From Novosphingobium profundi (lineage in GTDB: Bacteria; Pseudomonadota; Alphaproteobacteria; Sphingomonadales; Sphingomonadaceae), in the NCBI RefSeq assembly GCF_018491765.1, contig NZ_JABWCU010000001.1, positions 186,001 through 250,000 of the forward strand: a stretch of DNA of 64,000 nucleotides, given 5' to 3'. The translations under genes were made by a program, and so were the position numbers. The notes beneath the pieces are model-generated. The model made no database searches, had not been told where the DNA came from, and saw nothing but the letters and a program-made list of their open reading frames with translations. Shown in pieces: positions 43,405 through 51,291 of the stretch (its first letter is position 1; every line of letters starts with the position of its first letter).

Positions 43405-45165
43405 TCAGGCGGCGAGGTCGAGCGGGGCGATCTCGCCCGAGAGGTAGAGCTTCTTGGCCTTTGCGCGGCTGAGCTTGCCCGAGCTGGTGCGCGGCAGGCT
43501 CTTGGGCGGCACCAGTTCGACCACGCAGTTCATGCCGGTGATCGAGCGCACCTTGTCGCGGATGAGGTCGCGCAGTTCGATGCGCTTGGCCGGGTCCGAG
43601 ACGCGGCAGTGGACGAGCACCGCCGGGGCTTCCTCGCCGCCCTCGGTCTCGACCGAGAAGGCGGCAATGTCGCCGTGGTTGAAGCCGGGCAACTGTTCCA
43701 CCGCCCACTCGATGTCCTGGGGCCAGTGGTTCTTGCCGTTGATGATGATCATGTCCTTCGCGCGGCCCACGATGAACAGGTAGCCTTGCGCCATGTAGCC
43801 CATGTCGCCGGTGTCCAGCCAACCGTCGACGAGGCACTCGGCCGTCGATTCGGGGTCGCGGAAGTAGGAGTGCATCACGCTCGTGCCGCGGCACCAGACT
43901 TTGCCGATCTGGTGGTCGGAAAGCGGCTTGCCGCTCTCGCCGCGGATCACCACTTCCATGTCGAGCACGGGCTTGCCGCAGTTGACGATGGCACGGTAGC
44001 GGGCCGGGCGGCTGAGGTCGCGCGGGGAGCCCGAGAGACGTTCTTCCTCGACCAGCTCGACGCGAATGCCTTCGCCCGGTGGCATGATGGTGACCGCAAG
44101 CGTCGCTTCGGCAAGGCCGTAGCTGGGCAGGAAGGCGCTGGCCTTGAACCCGGCGGCGGCAAAGGCGTTGACGAAGCTCTGCATGACGTCGGGACGGATC
44201 ATGTCCGCGCCGTTGCCGGCGAGGCGCCAGCGCGACAGGTCGAAGCGCTCGTCCAGCTTGGTCTGGCTCGAGATGCGGCGCGCGCAGATATCGTAGCCGA
44301 AGGTCGGCGAGTACGAGATCGAAGTGCCCTCGTTGCGCGTGATCAGGTCGAGCCAGGCGAGCGGACGGCGGGCGAAGTCTTCGGTCTTGAGGTAGTCGCC
44401 CGAGACCTGGTTCGCGATCAGCGAGAGGAAGCAGCCGACCAAGCCCATGTCGTGATACCAGGGCAGCCAGGAAATGCAGCGGTCGCCTTCGCGCACTTCC
44501 ATGCCGTGGCTGTGCGCCGCGAGGTTCGACATGAGCGAGCGGTGGGTGACCGCCACGCCATGCGGGAAGCGCGTCGAACCGCTCGAGTACTGCAGGTAGC
44601 AGATGTCGTCGGGCGAGGCCTTGGGCAGCGCGGTCTCGGCAACGTCCTTGGCGGCGAAGTCGGTCCAGGTCGCGTGGCCGCAGCTCTGGCGCTCGGCGGC
44701 AGCGGCGGTCAGGTGGGCGATCTCGTCGGGGCCGATCAGAAGGACCGGGTCCGCGCTGGAAAGCTGGACGGCGAGCTGCTCGATGTAGTTGTCCTTGCCG
44801 CCGAAGCTGGTCGGCAGCGGCAGCGGCACCGGCCAGGCGCCCGCGTAGATCGTCGCGCAGAACAGCGCGGCGAAGTCGGGGCCGGTCTCGGCGATGAGGG
44901 CAATGCGCTCGCCCGGCTTCACGCCGCGCGCGACAAGGGCGTAGGCGACCTTGAGAGAGTCTTCGCGCAGTTCGCGGAACGAATAGGCGCGCGTCAGTTT
45001 TCCACGCGGATCGTGGAAATTGAAGCCGCGCTGGCCCTGGGCCGCATAATCAAGGGCGTCGCAGAAGGTGTCGAAGTCCGCGTAACGGCGCTCGAGAGCG
45101 TCGTCGTTGGGGGTCGGGACCAGTGCCTGGTCCGCCTTCGTCACCATGCTGATGGTGTCGCTCAT
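43405..45165 (-). CDS. Fatty acyl-AMP ligase (FAAL, FadD32-like)
   Basis: An ANL-superfamily adenylating enzyme of 586 residues. The ATP-binding A3 motif is YSSGSTRFPHGVAVTH, A5 is YGLAEATLAVT and A8 is GWLDTGDMGYM; a catalytic lysine region near the end reads LPRTSSGKLSR. Length and sequence fit FAALs, which form acyl-adenylates and pass them to acyl carrier protein or a PKS/NRPS, rather than making acyl-CoA. No carrier protein, PKS or NRPS gene is adjacent, so it acts alone here or in trans. The ATG at 45165 is chosen; the one at residue 7 is possible. Confidence 0.93.
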   Translation of the reverse strand: MSDTISMVTKADQALVPTPNDDALERRYADFDTFCDALDYAAQGQRGFNFHDPRGKLTRAYSFRELREDSLKVAYALVARGVKPGERIALIAETGPDFAALFCATIYAGAWPVPLPLPTSFGGKDNYIEQLAVQLSSADPVLLIGPDEIAHLTAAAAERQSCGHATWTDFAAKDVAETALPKASPDDICYLQYSSGSTRFPHGVAVTHRSLMSNLAAHSHGMEVREGDRCISWLPWYHDMGLVGCFLSLIANQVSGDYLKTEDFARRPLAWLDLITRNEGTSISYSPTFGYDICARRISSQTKLDERFDLSRWRLAGNGADMIRPDVMQSFVNAFAAAGFKASAFLPSYGLAEATLAVTIMPPGEGIRVELVEEERLSGSPRDLSRPARYRAIVNCGKPVLDMEVVIRGESGKPLSDHQIGKVWCRGTSVMHSYFRDPESTAECLVDGWLDTGDMGYMAQGYLFIVGRAKDMIIINGKNHWPQDIEWAVEQLPGFNHGDIAAFSVETEGGEEAPAVLVHCRVSDPAKRIELRDLIRDKVRSITGMNCVVELVPPKSLPRTSSGKLSRAKAKKLYLSGEIAPLDLAA

Positions 45166-45211
45166 TATATCGTAACCCGTTGTCTGTTCTAACTATCCCG
45201 TGGGATTCCAA

Positions 45212-45251
45212 CATGGCCTAGTGGTTCGAATGTGAACCGGAAATGGCCATG
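45212..45251. repeat. Nested inverted repeats before the acyl-AMP ligase gene
   Basis: Outer arms CATGGCC (45212-45218) and GGCCATG (45245-45251) enclose inner arms GGTTC (45223-45227) and GAACC (45234-45238). It lies 47 bp upstream of the ligase start, in the gap shared with recX. A leader hairpin or operator is possible. Confidence 0.4.
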
Positions 45252-45317
45252 GTTTCCTCCTCCAAGGTTCCATAAGCACTCCCCATTCTGCGCCGAGTGT
45301 GGCACGAATAGGGCAAG

Positions 45318-45863
45318 ATGTCCGCCAAGCGTCGCAATCCCCGTCCGCTCGACACGCCTCGACTCGAGGAAATGGCGCTCGCCTATGTCGCGCGATTCGC
45401 CACAACGCAAGCCAAACTGCTCGCCTACCTGCAACGCAAGCTGCGCGAGAGGGGGTGGGAGGGCGACGAACGTCCCGCCCTCGAGGCGCTGGTCGAGCGC
45501 TACGCCGAGCTGGGTTACGTCGACGACGAGTCCTGGGCGCGGATGAAGGCGGGAAGCTTGCTGCGCCGCGGCTATGGGGCGCGGCGGGTCAGCGAGGCGC
45601 TGGGGCAAGCCGGGGTCGCCGACGAGGTTCGCTGCGAGATGCAGCCTGACGAAGCGCAGGCGCGCGAGGCAGCGCTCGCGCTGGCGCGGCGGCGGCGGCT
45701 GGGGCCTTTTGCGCGCGACGAGGTGGATCGGAGCCTGCGCGAAAAGCACCTGGCCGCGATGCTGCGCGCGGGCCACCGGCTCGACATTGCCCGAGCCATT
45801 ATCGAGGCTGACGGCATCGAGGCGGCCGAGAACTGGGTGGCCGAAGCAGGCGAAGACGTCTGA
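45318..45863 (+). CDS. recX: RecX regulatory protein
   Basis: RecX binds RecA filaments and limits recombinase activity. The 181-residue protein shows the three-helix repeats of the family, with LAYLQRKLRERGW, LVERYAELGYVDDESWARMKAGSLLRRGYGARRVSEAL and a third repeat near the C-terminus (LAAMLRAGHRLDIARAII). No recA or lexA is adjacent. The ATG at 45318 is well placed. A strong terminator lies about 45 bp after the stop. Confidence 0.92.
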   Translation: MSAKRRNPRPLDTPRLEEMALAYVARFATTQAKLLAYLQRKLRERGWEGDERPALEALVERYAELGYVDDESWARMKAGSLLRRGYGARRVSEALGQAGVADEVRCEMQPDEAQAREAALALARRRRLGPFARDEVDRSLREKHLAAMLRAGHRLDIARAIIEADGIEAAENWVAEAGEDV

Positions 45864-45907
45864 ATGCCGGCACGCGGGTGGTGGTCGTACCGCCCAAATG
45901 CGGAACG

Positions 45908-45950
45908 AAAAAAGGCGGCGCCGTTCCCGGAGGAGCGGCGCCGCCTTTTT
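45908..45950. terminator. Bidirectional terminator between recX and the glycine-zipper gene
   Basis: Ten-bp arms GGCGGCGCCG (45914-45923) and CGGCGCCGCC (45936-45945), six A before and five T after, so it works in both directions for the convergent pair. Confidence 0.9.
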
Positions 45951-45984
45951 CATTCGTGCAATCCGGCGATGCCGGGCTGCGTTT

Positions 45985-46317
45985 TTAGCGGCAGCGCGGC
46001 GAGCTGGAGCTGCGGTCAACTTCGCGACCAAGAAGCGCGCCGGCCGCAGCTCCGATCAGCGTGCCGGTGGTGCGGTCACCGCGGGTGTCGACCGCACGGC
46101 CGGCAAGGGCACCGGCGACGCCGCCGATCAGCAGGCCAGTGGTGCCGTCCGACTTCTTGCAGCGGTAGCGTCCGCGATCGTCGCGCCAGTAGCGGATACC
46201 GTTGTCGGTGCGGTGGTAGGAATGATGGTCGCGCGCCAGGGCGGGGGTGGCGGTCGCCACGATCATGGTCGGGGCGGCGACGGCCGCCATGGTGGCGGCG
46301 AGAATGAGCTTGCGCAT
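45985..46317 (-). CDS. Glycine-zipper 2TM domain protein (copy 2)
   Basis: A 110-residue exported protein with signal peptide (cleavage near TPALA-RDHH), a His/Tyr/Arg-rich stretch, and a glycine zipper (GTTGLLIGGVAGALAG, GTLIGAAAGALLGREVD). It is a paralogue of the gene at 13123-13518: both share the order DGTTGLLIG...GALAG...GDRT...GREVD or GREID. ATG 46317 has an AAGGAGA site seven bases before it. The promoter region carries an unusual set of nested inverted repeats (46340-46407). Function unknown; envelope-located. Confidence 0.88.
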   Translation of the reverse strand: MRKLILAATMAAVAAPTMIVATATPALARDHHSYHRTDNGIRYWRDDRGRYRCKKSDGTTGLLIGGVAGALAGRAVDTRGDRTTGTLIGAAAGALLGREVDRSSSSPRCR

Positions 46318-46339
46318 GGGCGATCTCCTTGAAATCTGT

Positions 46340-46407
46340 AAATCGGTTGCGGTGGAAACGCGCTTCTTGTTCATCTGATCCCCAACCTCAGATGAACGAA
46401 CCGATTT
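46340..46407. promoter_or_regulatory. Nested inverted repeats upstream of glycine-zipper gene
   Basis: Inner arms GTTCATCTGA (46369-46378) and TCAGATGAAC (46388-46397) are perfect 10-bp complements with a 9-nt loop. Outer arms AAATCGGTT (46340-46348) and AACCGATTT (46399-46407) are perfect 9-bp complements. The set ends 23 bp before the start codon, suited to a leader structure or operator. Confidence 0.6.
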
Positions 46408-46561
46408 TGGCGCCTGGGCAGGGTGAGCCGTTGCTGCACTGCGATGAAGCGTCCGATTTGCGGAACATGCATGTCGCAACGCACATTGCGCTCGCAAATC
46501 ATGCGGGTATTTAGATCCAACACGCTTGGCATCGGCAGCAAAGAGGGCTAACGCGCGGCTC

Positions 46562-46963
46562 ATGGGAATCCTGTCCAATATCTTCACCTGGTGGGATGGC
46601 GCGACCATCGGCACCTCGCTCTGGTCCTCGCGCAATGGCGAGCACGTCGGCACCGACGCGCAGGGTAACAAGTATTACCGCGCGAAGAAGGCCAAGACGA
46701 CCGAAGGCTACGAACGCCGCTGGGTCATCTATGTCGGCGCCAACGACGCAAGCCGCGTCCCGGCCGAATGGCATGGCTGGTTGCATCATTCGTACGATGA
46801 CGTGCCCGAAAGCCACCTCCCGCCGGCCCGCATCTGGGAAGTGGACTACACCCCCAACGCAACCGGTACCCCCACGGCCTATCGCCCCCAGGGCGCATTG
46901 GAGCGCGGCGGTCGCCGTGCCGCGGCGACCGGCGACTACGAGGCATGGTCCCCGGACGCCTGA
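46562..46963 (+). CDS. NDUFA12-family complex I accessory protein
   Basis: The bacterial homologue of NDUFA12 (B17.2), an accessory subunit of NADH:ubiquinone oxidoreductase found in alphaproteobacteria and mitochondria. The 133-residue protein shows WDGATIGTSLW, GNKYYRAKK, ERRWVIYVG and the hallmark PAEWHGWLHH. ATG 46562 gives the family N-terminus. It is followed by a DUF2155 lipoprotein gene, an arrangement common in alphaproteobacteria, which supports the taxonomic placement. Confidence 0.95.
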   Translation: MGILSNIFTWWDGATIGTSLWSSRNGEHVGTDAQGNKYYRAKKAKTTEGYERRWVIYVGANDASRVPAEWHGWLHHSYDDVPESHLPPARIWEVDYTPNATGTPTAYRPQGALERGGRRAAATGDYEAWSPDA

Positions 46964-46977
46964 TCGTTCTGCGTACG

Positions 46978-47625
46978 ATGCCTCCTGTTGCGATTCGTTT
47001 CGGTGGTCCGCTCGCGGCCCTGGTCATGACGGCCGGGCTGTCGGCTTGCGGTGGTGCTCCCGAGCCCGCGCCTGCCGAGACCGAAGTGCCCGATGCGATT
47101 GCCGGCATGCAGGCCGGGCCTGCCCAGGCCGCCCAGGGGCAGGAGCTCGGCACGCCGAACAAGGATCGGGTGGCGACGCTTGGCATCCTCAACAAGCGCA
47201 ACAACCTGACCCAGGACATTACCATGAAGCCCGGCGAGTCGCGTCGCCTGGGCAATCTCGTGGTGAAGCTGGCGACGTGCGAGAAGTCGCTTCCTTGGGA
47301 GCATCCCCAGGAAGAAGGTGCCTTCGTGCAGGTCTTCGTCGAGGAGCGGGTGAACACGGACCAGAAGCTGGCCTGGCACAAGGTCTTCTCGGGCTGGCTG
47401 TTCAAGAATTCGCCGGCGCTCAACGTGGTCGAGCACCCCGTCTATGACGTCTGGGTCAAGGACTGCGCGATGAAGTTCCCGGGCGAAGACGCCATTCCGG
47501 CCGCGCCCGCATCGCCGAGCAGGGCGGCAAATCCGGTCGCCACGCAAACGGCCTCGCCCGAGCCCGCCGAGGATGAGGCGGAGCCCGAGGACGAACCGGT
47601 CGTCGAAGAGCGCAGCCCCAACTGA
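46978..47625 (+). CDS. DUF2155 lipoprotein
   Basis: A predicted lipoprotein of about 215 residues: signal peptide ending LSACG, low-complexity linker, then the DUF2155 domain (about 60-165) with NKRNNLTQDITMKPGE, CEKSLPWEHPQEEGAF and HKVFSGWLFKNSPALNVVEHPVYDVWVKDC. The C-terminal 50 residues are Pro/Ala/Glu-rich. ATG 46978 gives a normal signal peptide; ATG 46945 in frame would overlap NDUFA12 by 19 nt. The last 184 nt run antisense to the end of aat. Confidence 0.9.
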   Translation: MPPVAIRFGGPLAALVMTAGLSACGGAPEPAPAETEVPDAIAGMQAGPAQAAQGQELGTPNKDRVATLGILNKRNNLTQDITMKPGESRRLGNLVVKLATCEKSLPWEHPQEEGAFVQVFVEERVNTDQKLAWHKVFSGWLFKNSPALNVVEHPVYDVWVKDCAMKFPGEDAIPAAPASPSRAANPVATQTASPEPAEDEAEPEDEPVVEERSPN

Positions 47626-48377
47626 GCATTCGCGCGGCCGTGATTGGCCGACGCGACCGCAGGCGTGCCGGACGTATGCTGGGCTGTGCCGAGCAGGCGC
47701 AGGTATTGCGCCTGGGGGATCTCCACCGCGCCGAGCGAGGCCAAGTGCGAGGTGATGAATTGGCAGTCGAGCAGTTGCGCTCCGGACCGCTGCAGCGCCG
47801 CGACCAGCCAGCACAAGGCGACTTTCGAGGCGTCGCGCTCGCGCGAGAACATGCTTTCCCCGCAGAACACCCCGTCGAAGCCGACGCCGTAAAGGCCGCC
47901 GACGAGCACGCGCTCGCCGGTTTCGGGCGCGCGCCGCCAGCATTCGATGGAATGCGCCGAGCCGAGCCGGTGGAGCTCTTCGTAGCTGCGCTGGATGCGG
48001 TGGCTGATCCAGCTTCCGCCGTCGTGCTCGTCGTCGGTCGGGTCCACAGCGTCGTTTCCCGCGGAATGGGCCGGACGCGGCGCAGCGCAGGCGTCCATGA
48101 CGCGCGAGAAGGCCTCGTTGCAGGTGACTTCGAAGCGGCCGCGCCGCAAGGATCGGGCCAGCGAGCGCGAGACGCGAAGTCCATCGAGGGGGAGGATCGC
48201 GCGTTGACGTGGCTCGATCCAGAAGATTTCGGGATCATCACGGCTGTCCGCCATGGGGAATATCCCGCTGCGGTAGGCGAGCATGAGGATTTCAGGCTCG
48301 ATGAGATCGTTGGATCGAGGAGCGTGCACGAGGTTCAGATAGGCAAAGCGGCGGCGGGCGGAAACACTTTTCGACAT
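47442..48377 (-). CDS. aat: Leucyl/phenylalanyl-tRNA-protein transferase
   Basis: Aat adds Leu or Phe to N-terminal Arg/Lys of proteins, marking them for ClpAP (N-end rule). About 311 residues; family blocks AYRSGIFPMADSRDDPEIFW, GGLYGVGFDGVFCGESMFS, ASKVALCWL and DCQFITSHLASLGA are all present. After residue 230 or so, where the family normally ends, the frame continues for 75 Ser/Gly/Ala-rich residues encoded antisense to the DUF2155 gene, an odd extension probably caused by loss of the ancestral stop. ATG 48377 is preferred over TTG 48389. Confidence 0.93.
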   Translation of the reverse strand: MSKSVSARRRFAYLNLVHAPRSNDLIEPEILMLAYRSGIFPMADSRDDPEIFWIEPRQRAILPLDGLRVSRSLARSLRRGRFEVTCNEAFSRVMDACAAPRPAHSAGNDAVDPTDDEHDGGSWISHRIQRSYEELHRLGSAHSIECWRRAPETGERVLVGGLYGVGFDGVFCGESMFSRERDASKVALCWLVAALQRSGAQLLDCQFITSHLASLGAVEIPQAQYLRLLGTAQHTSGTPAVASANHGRANAQLGLRSSTTGSSSGSASSSAGSGEAVCVATGFAALLGDAGAAGMASSPGNFIAQSLTQTS

Positions 48378-48448
48378 CTTCGCGCGCAAAGATGCGAATT
48401 AGGTCCTTGTAATCCTCCTCGGCACCATCTAGAGGCTCGCCACCCCAC

Positions 48449-48524
48449 AGGAGTGTAGCTCAGTTGGTAGAGCATCGGTCTCCAAAACCGAGGGCCGCGG
48501 GTTCGAATCCTGCCACTCCTGCCA
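48449..48524 (+). tRNA. tRNA-Trp (CCA anticodon)
   Basis: A 76-nt cloverleaf with acceptor arms AGGAGTG / CACTCCT, D-arm GTAGCTCAGTTGGTAGAGC, anticodon loop CTCCAAA (anticodon CCA), T-arm with GGGTTCGAATCC, and an encoded 3' GCCA. In alphaproteobacteria it commonly precedes secE; here the two are 1.9 kb apart. Confidence 0.97.
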
Positions 48525-48732
48525 TTTTCCCACATCGCGAGATCTTCCCCGTACGGGGTTTCGGTGCAGTGCCCTGGCGAGCGCGGTGCGTTGGCGCGGC
48601 GCCACTTGCCAATTGTGCCCGCGCTACTATGGCATCGACGCAAAGTGCCGTATGGCCGGCGCCAGCCTTTTGAAAAGAGGGCTCTGGCCGGGCCGAACGG
48701 CGCAAAAGGCGAATGGGACCAGTCTTGGGTTT

Positions 48733-50286
48733 ATGACGGAAAAGTCGCAGATGGACGATAGCACGCAGGCCGAAGCCCTTCCCGAGGAGGCGGCCAACGC
48801 GAATCGAGAGGGGCCAAGGGCCAGTCGCGATCTCGTGTTCTGGATCGGCATTGCGCTTTCGCTGTTCGCAGCCTTACCCGGGCTCGTCGCCTGGGCGCCG
48901 CAGATGACGGACTACCCTTCGCATCTGGCTGGCTACAAGGTCATGCTCGACCATGGCCACGATCCCTTCCTGACCTGGTATTTCCTGTTCCACTGGGAGT
49001 GGACCGGCAACCTGGGCGTCGAGTTGCTCATGGTGCCGCTGGCCCCATTGTTCGGGCTCGAGATGGCGGGGCGGATCATCGTCATCCTGATCCCGGCGCT
49101 GACGGGACTGGGCATCGTCTCGGTGTCCTGGGCCTTGCGCAAGCGGGTCGGGCTCGGCCCGATCCTCGCCATGGTCACGATCTGGTCGCCCTCGTTGCTG
49201 ATGGGCTTCCTCAACTATTCGCTCTCGTTGGCCATCGCGCTGTTCACCTTCGCCTTGTGGGTGCAGATGCAGGGCTCGCCCTGGCGGCGCGTCGTCATGA
49301 TCCCGCTCGGCTTCGTGGTCTGGCTTTGCCACGTCTCGGGCTGGGGCATCCTGGGCGTCATGGTCTTCGGCTACGAATGGTCGCGGCGCAGCAACTGGCG
49401 TGACTGGCGCCCGTTCCTGGCACCTTGGCCGCTCATCTTCCCTCTGTTGCCGATGCTGGCGGGGATGGGGGCAAATTCGAAGGTCACCTATGGCCGCTGG
49501 GGCGTGCTCGAGTACAAGTGGGGCATTCTCTACAAGGCGCTTCGCAGCTACGACTACATCTTCGACATAGGGACCCTCATCGCGGTGCTGCTGGTGGCGC
49601 TTGCTGCTCTCGCCGTGCGCCGTATCGATGCGCGCCTGGGCTGGGCGGCGCTGATCATGTTCGGCCTCACCATGGCGGTGCCGCGCCAGATCTTTGGGGG
49701 CGATTACGCGGACTACCGCCTCAGCACCGCGGCGCTCATGATCCTTCTGATGGCCGTCGACTTCCGTTCGCGCGTGCCGGTGTGGTTGTTGGCGGCAAGC
49801 TCGCTGCTGTTCGTCTCGCGCACGACGCTTACATCCGTCGTCTGGTACCGCGACGCGCAGACCGCGCGCCAGCTGATCAAGGCGCTCGAATACGTGCCCG
49901 AGGGCGCAAAAGTGGCGACCGCCGTGGCGATCCCGATCCGCCAGTGGTTCTTCGGGCCCTTCGAGCACTTCGGAAGCTACGCCGTTGTGCGGCGCGGCGC
50001 GATGGAGAACTCGAACTTCGCGCTGCCCGACGTGCACATGCTTTCGATGCGCGAGCAGGACTACAGCTTCGCCGATCCTTCCCAGCGCATTCTCTACGCG
50101 TCCTACCAGAGGATCGACTTGCGCAAGTTCCGTCCTGCGCTCCACGCCGACTACTTGTGGTACATAGGAAATTCACAGCCCGTGGCGCTGCCGGACGGGG
50201 CGCATATCGTCTACGAGACGGACAATTCCTTCCTTGCGCGCATGCCCGACGCGGTGGACCTTGCAAATCCGGCGAACGGAAGCTAA
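48733..50286 (+). CDS. Large polytopic membrane protein (GT-C-like, unassigned)
   Basis: A 517-residue inner-membrane protein with about ten hydrophobic segments and a C-terminal soluble part of about 130 residues. The first loop contains TDYPSHLAGYKVML, with Asp-Tyr-Pro placed as in GT-C glycosyltransferases, but no catalytic residue can be named. The soluble end (IPIRQWFFGPFEH, LHADYLWYIGN) lacks a recognisable domain. ATG 48733 is chosen; ATG 48751 is possible and upstream codons in the frame run back into the tRNA flank. It separates tRNA-Trp from secE. A membrane glycosyltransferase is the best guess. Confidence 0.75.
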   Translation: MTEKSQMDDSTQAEALPEEAANANREGPRASRDLVFWIGIALSLFAALPGLVAWAPQMTDYPSHLAGYKVMLDHGHDPFLTWYFLFHWEWTGNLGVELLMVPLAPLFGLEMAGRIIVILIPALTGLGIVSVSWALRKRVGLGPILAMVTIWSPSLLMGFLNYSLSLAIALFTFALWVQMQGSPWRRVVMIPLGFVVWLCHVSGWGILGVMVFGYEWSRRSNWRDWRPFLAPWPLIFPLLPMLAGMGANSKVTYGRWGVLEYKWGILYKALRSYDYIFDIGTLIAVLLVALAALAVRRIDARLGWAALIMFGLTMAVPRQIFGGDYADYRLSTAALMILLMAVDFRSRVPVWLLAASSLLFVSRTTLTSVVWYRDAQTARQLIKALEYVPEGAKVATAVAIPIRQWFFGPFEHFGSYAVVRRGAMENSNFALPDVHMLSMREQDYSFADPSQRILYASYQRIDLRKFRPALHADYLWYIGNSQPVALPDGAHIVYETDNSFLARMPDAVDLANPANGS

Positions 50287-50429
50287 ATCACCCCTTCTTC
50301 CGACATGAAGATCGCTCGCTCGCCCATCCCGACCCCGGTCGGGACGGCGATGAGCCCTAGCCGGAAGACACGGAACAGTTCATTCAATTGCGTTCACGCA
50401 ATCAGGCAAGAGACACGAGAGCGACGGAC

Positions 50430-50624
50430 ATGGCCAAGATCAATCCCGGCGAATTCATGCGCCAGGTTCAGGCAGAAACGCGCAAGATCCATTGGCCTTC
50501 GCGCCAGGAGACGGTGACGACCGCGATTTTCGTCGGCATCATGACGGTGCTGCTCGCGACGTTCTTCCTGGGCATCGACGCGCTTTTCGGTTGGGTCGTC
50601 AGCTCGCTGCTGTCGTTCCTGTGA
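50430..50624 (+). CDS. secE: Preprotein translocase subunit SecE
   Basis: The small essential subunit of the SecYEG channel. It has 64 residues: an amphipathic helix with EFMRQVQAETRKIHWPSRQETVTT and one transmembrane helix (AIFVGIMTVLLATFFLGIDALF). ATG 50430 gives the family start. nusG follows after 32 nt, the usual arrangement. Confidence 0.95.
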   Translation: MAKINPGEFMRQVQAETRKIHWPSRQETVTTAIFVGIMTVLLATFFLGIDALFGWVVSSLLSFL

Positions 50625-50656
50625 TCGCCTGAACCTTTAGACCCAAAGAGAGAATC

Positions 50657-51193
50657 ATGGCTCGCTGGTACATCATCCACGCCTATTCCGGCTTCGAGAA
50701 CAAGGTGAAGGAATCCATCATCGCCGAGGCCGAGCGCATGGGCCTTTCGCAACTGGTCGAGGACATCCAGGTCCCGTCCGAGACGGTGACCGAAGTCAAG
50801 CGCGGCAAGAAGGTCCAGGTCGAACGCAAGACCATGCCGGGCTACGTGCTCGCCAAGCTGGGCCTCAACGACGACGTCTACCACCTGATCAAGAACACCC
50901 CGAAGGTTTCGGGCTTCCTGGGCGTCAACGGCAAGCCGCAGGCGATCAGCGAGACCGAGGCCGCGCGCTACTTCGGCGCCGCCGAGGCCGCCGCTGCCGA
51001 GCCGCGCAAGCAGGTCAACGTCGATTACGAGATCGGCGATTCGGTCAAGGTGCTCGAAGGTCCCTTCGCGAGCTTCAACGGCATCGTCGAGGAACTCGAT
51101 TTCGACAAGAGCCGCGTCAAGGTCTCGGTTTCGATCTTCGGCCGCGCGACGCCGGTCGAACTCGACTTCGAGCACGTCGAGCTCAGCAAGTAA
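50657..51193 (+). CDS. nusG: Transcription termination/antitermination factor NusG
   Basis: NusG binds RNA polymerase, reduces pausing and links it to Rho or to ribosomes. 178 residues: NGN domain (MARWYIIHAYSGFENKV... with MPGYVLAKL) and C-terminal KOW domain (GDSVKVLEGPFASFNGIVEE). An alphaproteobacterial insertion of about 15 Ala/Glu residues separates them. It is followed by a bidirectional terminator instead of rplK. Confidence 0.97.
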   Translation: MARWYIIHAYSGFENKVKESIIAEAERMGLSQLVEDIQVPSETVTEVKRGKKVQVERKTMPGYVLAKLGLNDDVYHLIKNTPKVSGFLGVNGKPQAISETEAARYFGAAEAAAAEPRKQVNVDYEIGDSVKVLEGPFASFNGIVEELDFDKSRVKVSVSIFGRATPVELDFEHVELSK

Positions 51194-51237
51194 GGCGAGC
51201 CGTCCTGCCATCGGCGGGGCGACTTCTAGCCGAACAG

Positions 51238-51272
51238 AAAAAGGGCCGCGCCGGCATGGCGCGGCCCTTTTT
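51238..51272. terminator. Bidirectional terminator between nusG and the GNAT gene
   Basis: Ten-bp arms GGGCCGCGCC (51243-51252) and GGCGCGGCCC (51258-51267), five A before and five T after; serves the convergent nusG and GNAT genes. Confidence 0.9.
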
Positions 51273-51291
51273 GATGTGGCCGGGGCGTGCT

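Noticed and set aside
42823..45192. Open frame of 789 codons on the plus strand across the acyl-AMP ligase
   Set aside because: Runs through the terminator at 43348-43380 and antisense to a ligase with all motifs; no domain of its own.
45223..45238. tRNA-like T-arm sequence GGTTCGAATGTGAACC
   Set aside because: No acceptor, D or anticodon arms can be built around it, so it is not a tRNA gene.
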